From assembly GCA_963070105.1 (NCBI GenBank), contig OY718807.1, forward strand, positions 1,317,001-1,381,000: a stretch of 64,000 nucleotides of DNA, given 5' to 3'. This document shows, piece by piece, positions 63,820 to 64,000 of this stretch (positions within the stretch are counted from its first letter, which is position 1; the number at the start of each line of letters is the position of its first letter). The notes under the pieces are model-generated. The model searched no databases and had not been told where the DNA came from. It worked only from the letters and a program-made list of their open reading frames with translations. The translations under genes and the position numbers were made by a program. Source of the DNA: Litomosoides sigmodontis. Its lineage: Eukaryota; Nematoda; Chromadorea; Rhabditida; Onchocercidae.

Positions 63820-63933
63820 TTAGATTTGAGAGCGGACGTTAAATCGAGCTTCCCATAACTGATGTGCGAAGGATGTTGCGGCACGTAATAAGCGTGTTTC
63901 TTTGAGTAGTTGATGTGGATTTGTGGTTTGTAA
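63820..63933 (-). CDS. Possible terminal exon of an unidentified gene (partial)
   Basis: On the minus strand an open frame after a cag acceptor (63934-63936) encodes about 37 residues containing NPHQLLKETRLLRAATSF and ending FNVRSQI before a TAA at 63820-63822. It is less AT-rich than its surroundings and has natural-looking codon use, unlike the random frames nearby. I do not recognise the protein. It would be the end of a gene lying to the right of the window, in tandem with the spectrin gene. The acceptor is only one possible start; the frame is open back to 63975. Confidence 0.35.
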   Translation of the reverse strand, partial: LQTTNPHQLLKETRLLRAATSFAHQLWEARFNVRSQI

Positions 63934-64000
63934 CTGTTGTAATATAGATTGTCGTTTAGATATGTGAATGTAGGATCACTTGACTTCCTCGTACTACGCA

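Overview
This looks like a stretch of nematode genome, most likely from a clade III parasitic (filarial-type) worm. Non-coding DNA is very AT-rich and full of microsatellites. Genes are split into many small exons with gt...(ttt)cag introns, several first exons begin right after a trans-splice-like acceptor, and the gene set is nematode-typical: Clc-like claudins, an EGO-1-type RNA-dependent RNA polymerase and a 2435-residue alpha-spectrin. The genus call is inference. All gene models below were joined by hand from splice signals, reading-frame phase and family resemblance; no database search was possible.

Layout. (1) 1-1036, + strand: the last four exons of a puromycin-sensitive-type M1 aminopeptidase. 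(2) 1708-3597 and 6548-8739, - strand: two tandem paralogous four-TM Clc-like (claudin-fold) membrane proteins. A ShKT-type cysteine half-domain exon lies antisense in the first intron of the second one. (3) 8.7-17.9 kb: gene-poor, with a roughly 300-bp (TAA)n tract. (4) 17963-22883, +: an unrecognised multi-pass membrane protein of about 569 residues. (5) 24669-30079, +: a MAP2K7 (JNK-kinase)-type MAP kinase kinase of about 424 residues. (6) 32098-32727, +: a 102-residue CUE-domain (ubiquitin-binding) protein. It is followed only about 0.35 kb later by (7) 33103-45017, +: a complete RdRP of about 1629 residues (EGO-1/RRF-1 family) with the DLDGD catalytic motif. (8) 46026-61017, -: a complete alpha-spectrin in 38 coding exons, convergent with the RdRP gene. 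(9) At the right edge, a possible terminal exon of another - strand gene.

These are mostly independent housekeeping or signalling genes. The most interesting neighbourhood is the CUE protein plus RdRP pair, whose short gap and trans-splice-like acceptors suggest co-transcription. Splice oddities inside the RdRP (a predicted GC-AG intron and an extra segment just before the GRTMYG block) and the orphan antisense ShKT exon are the other points that deserve checking.
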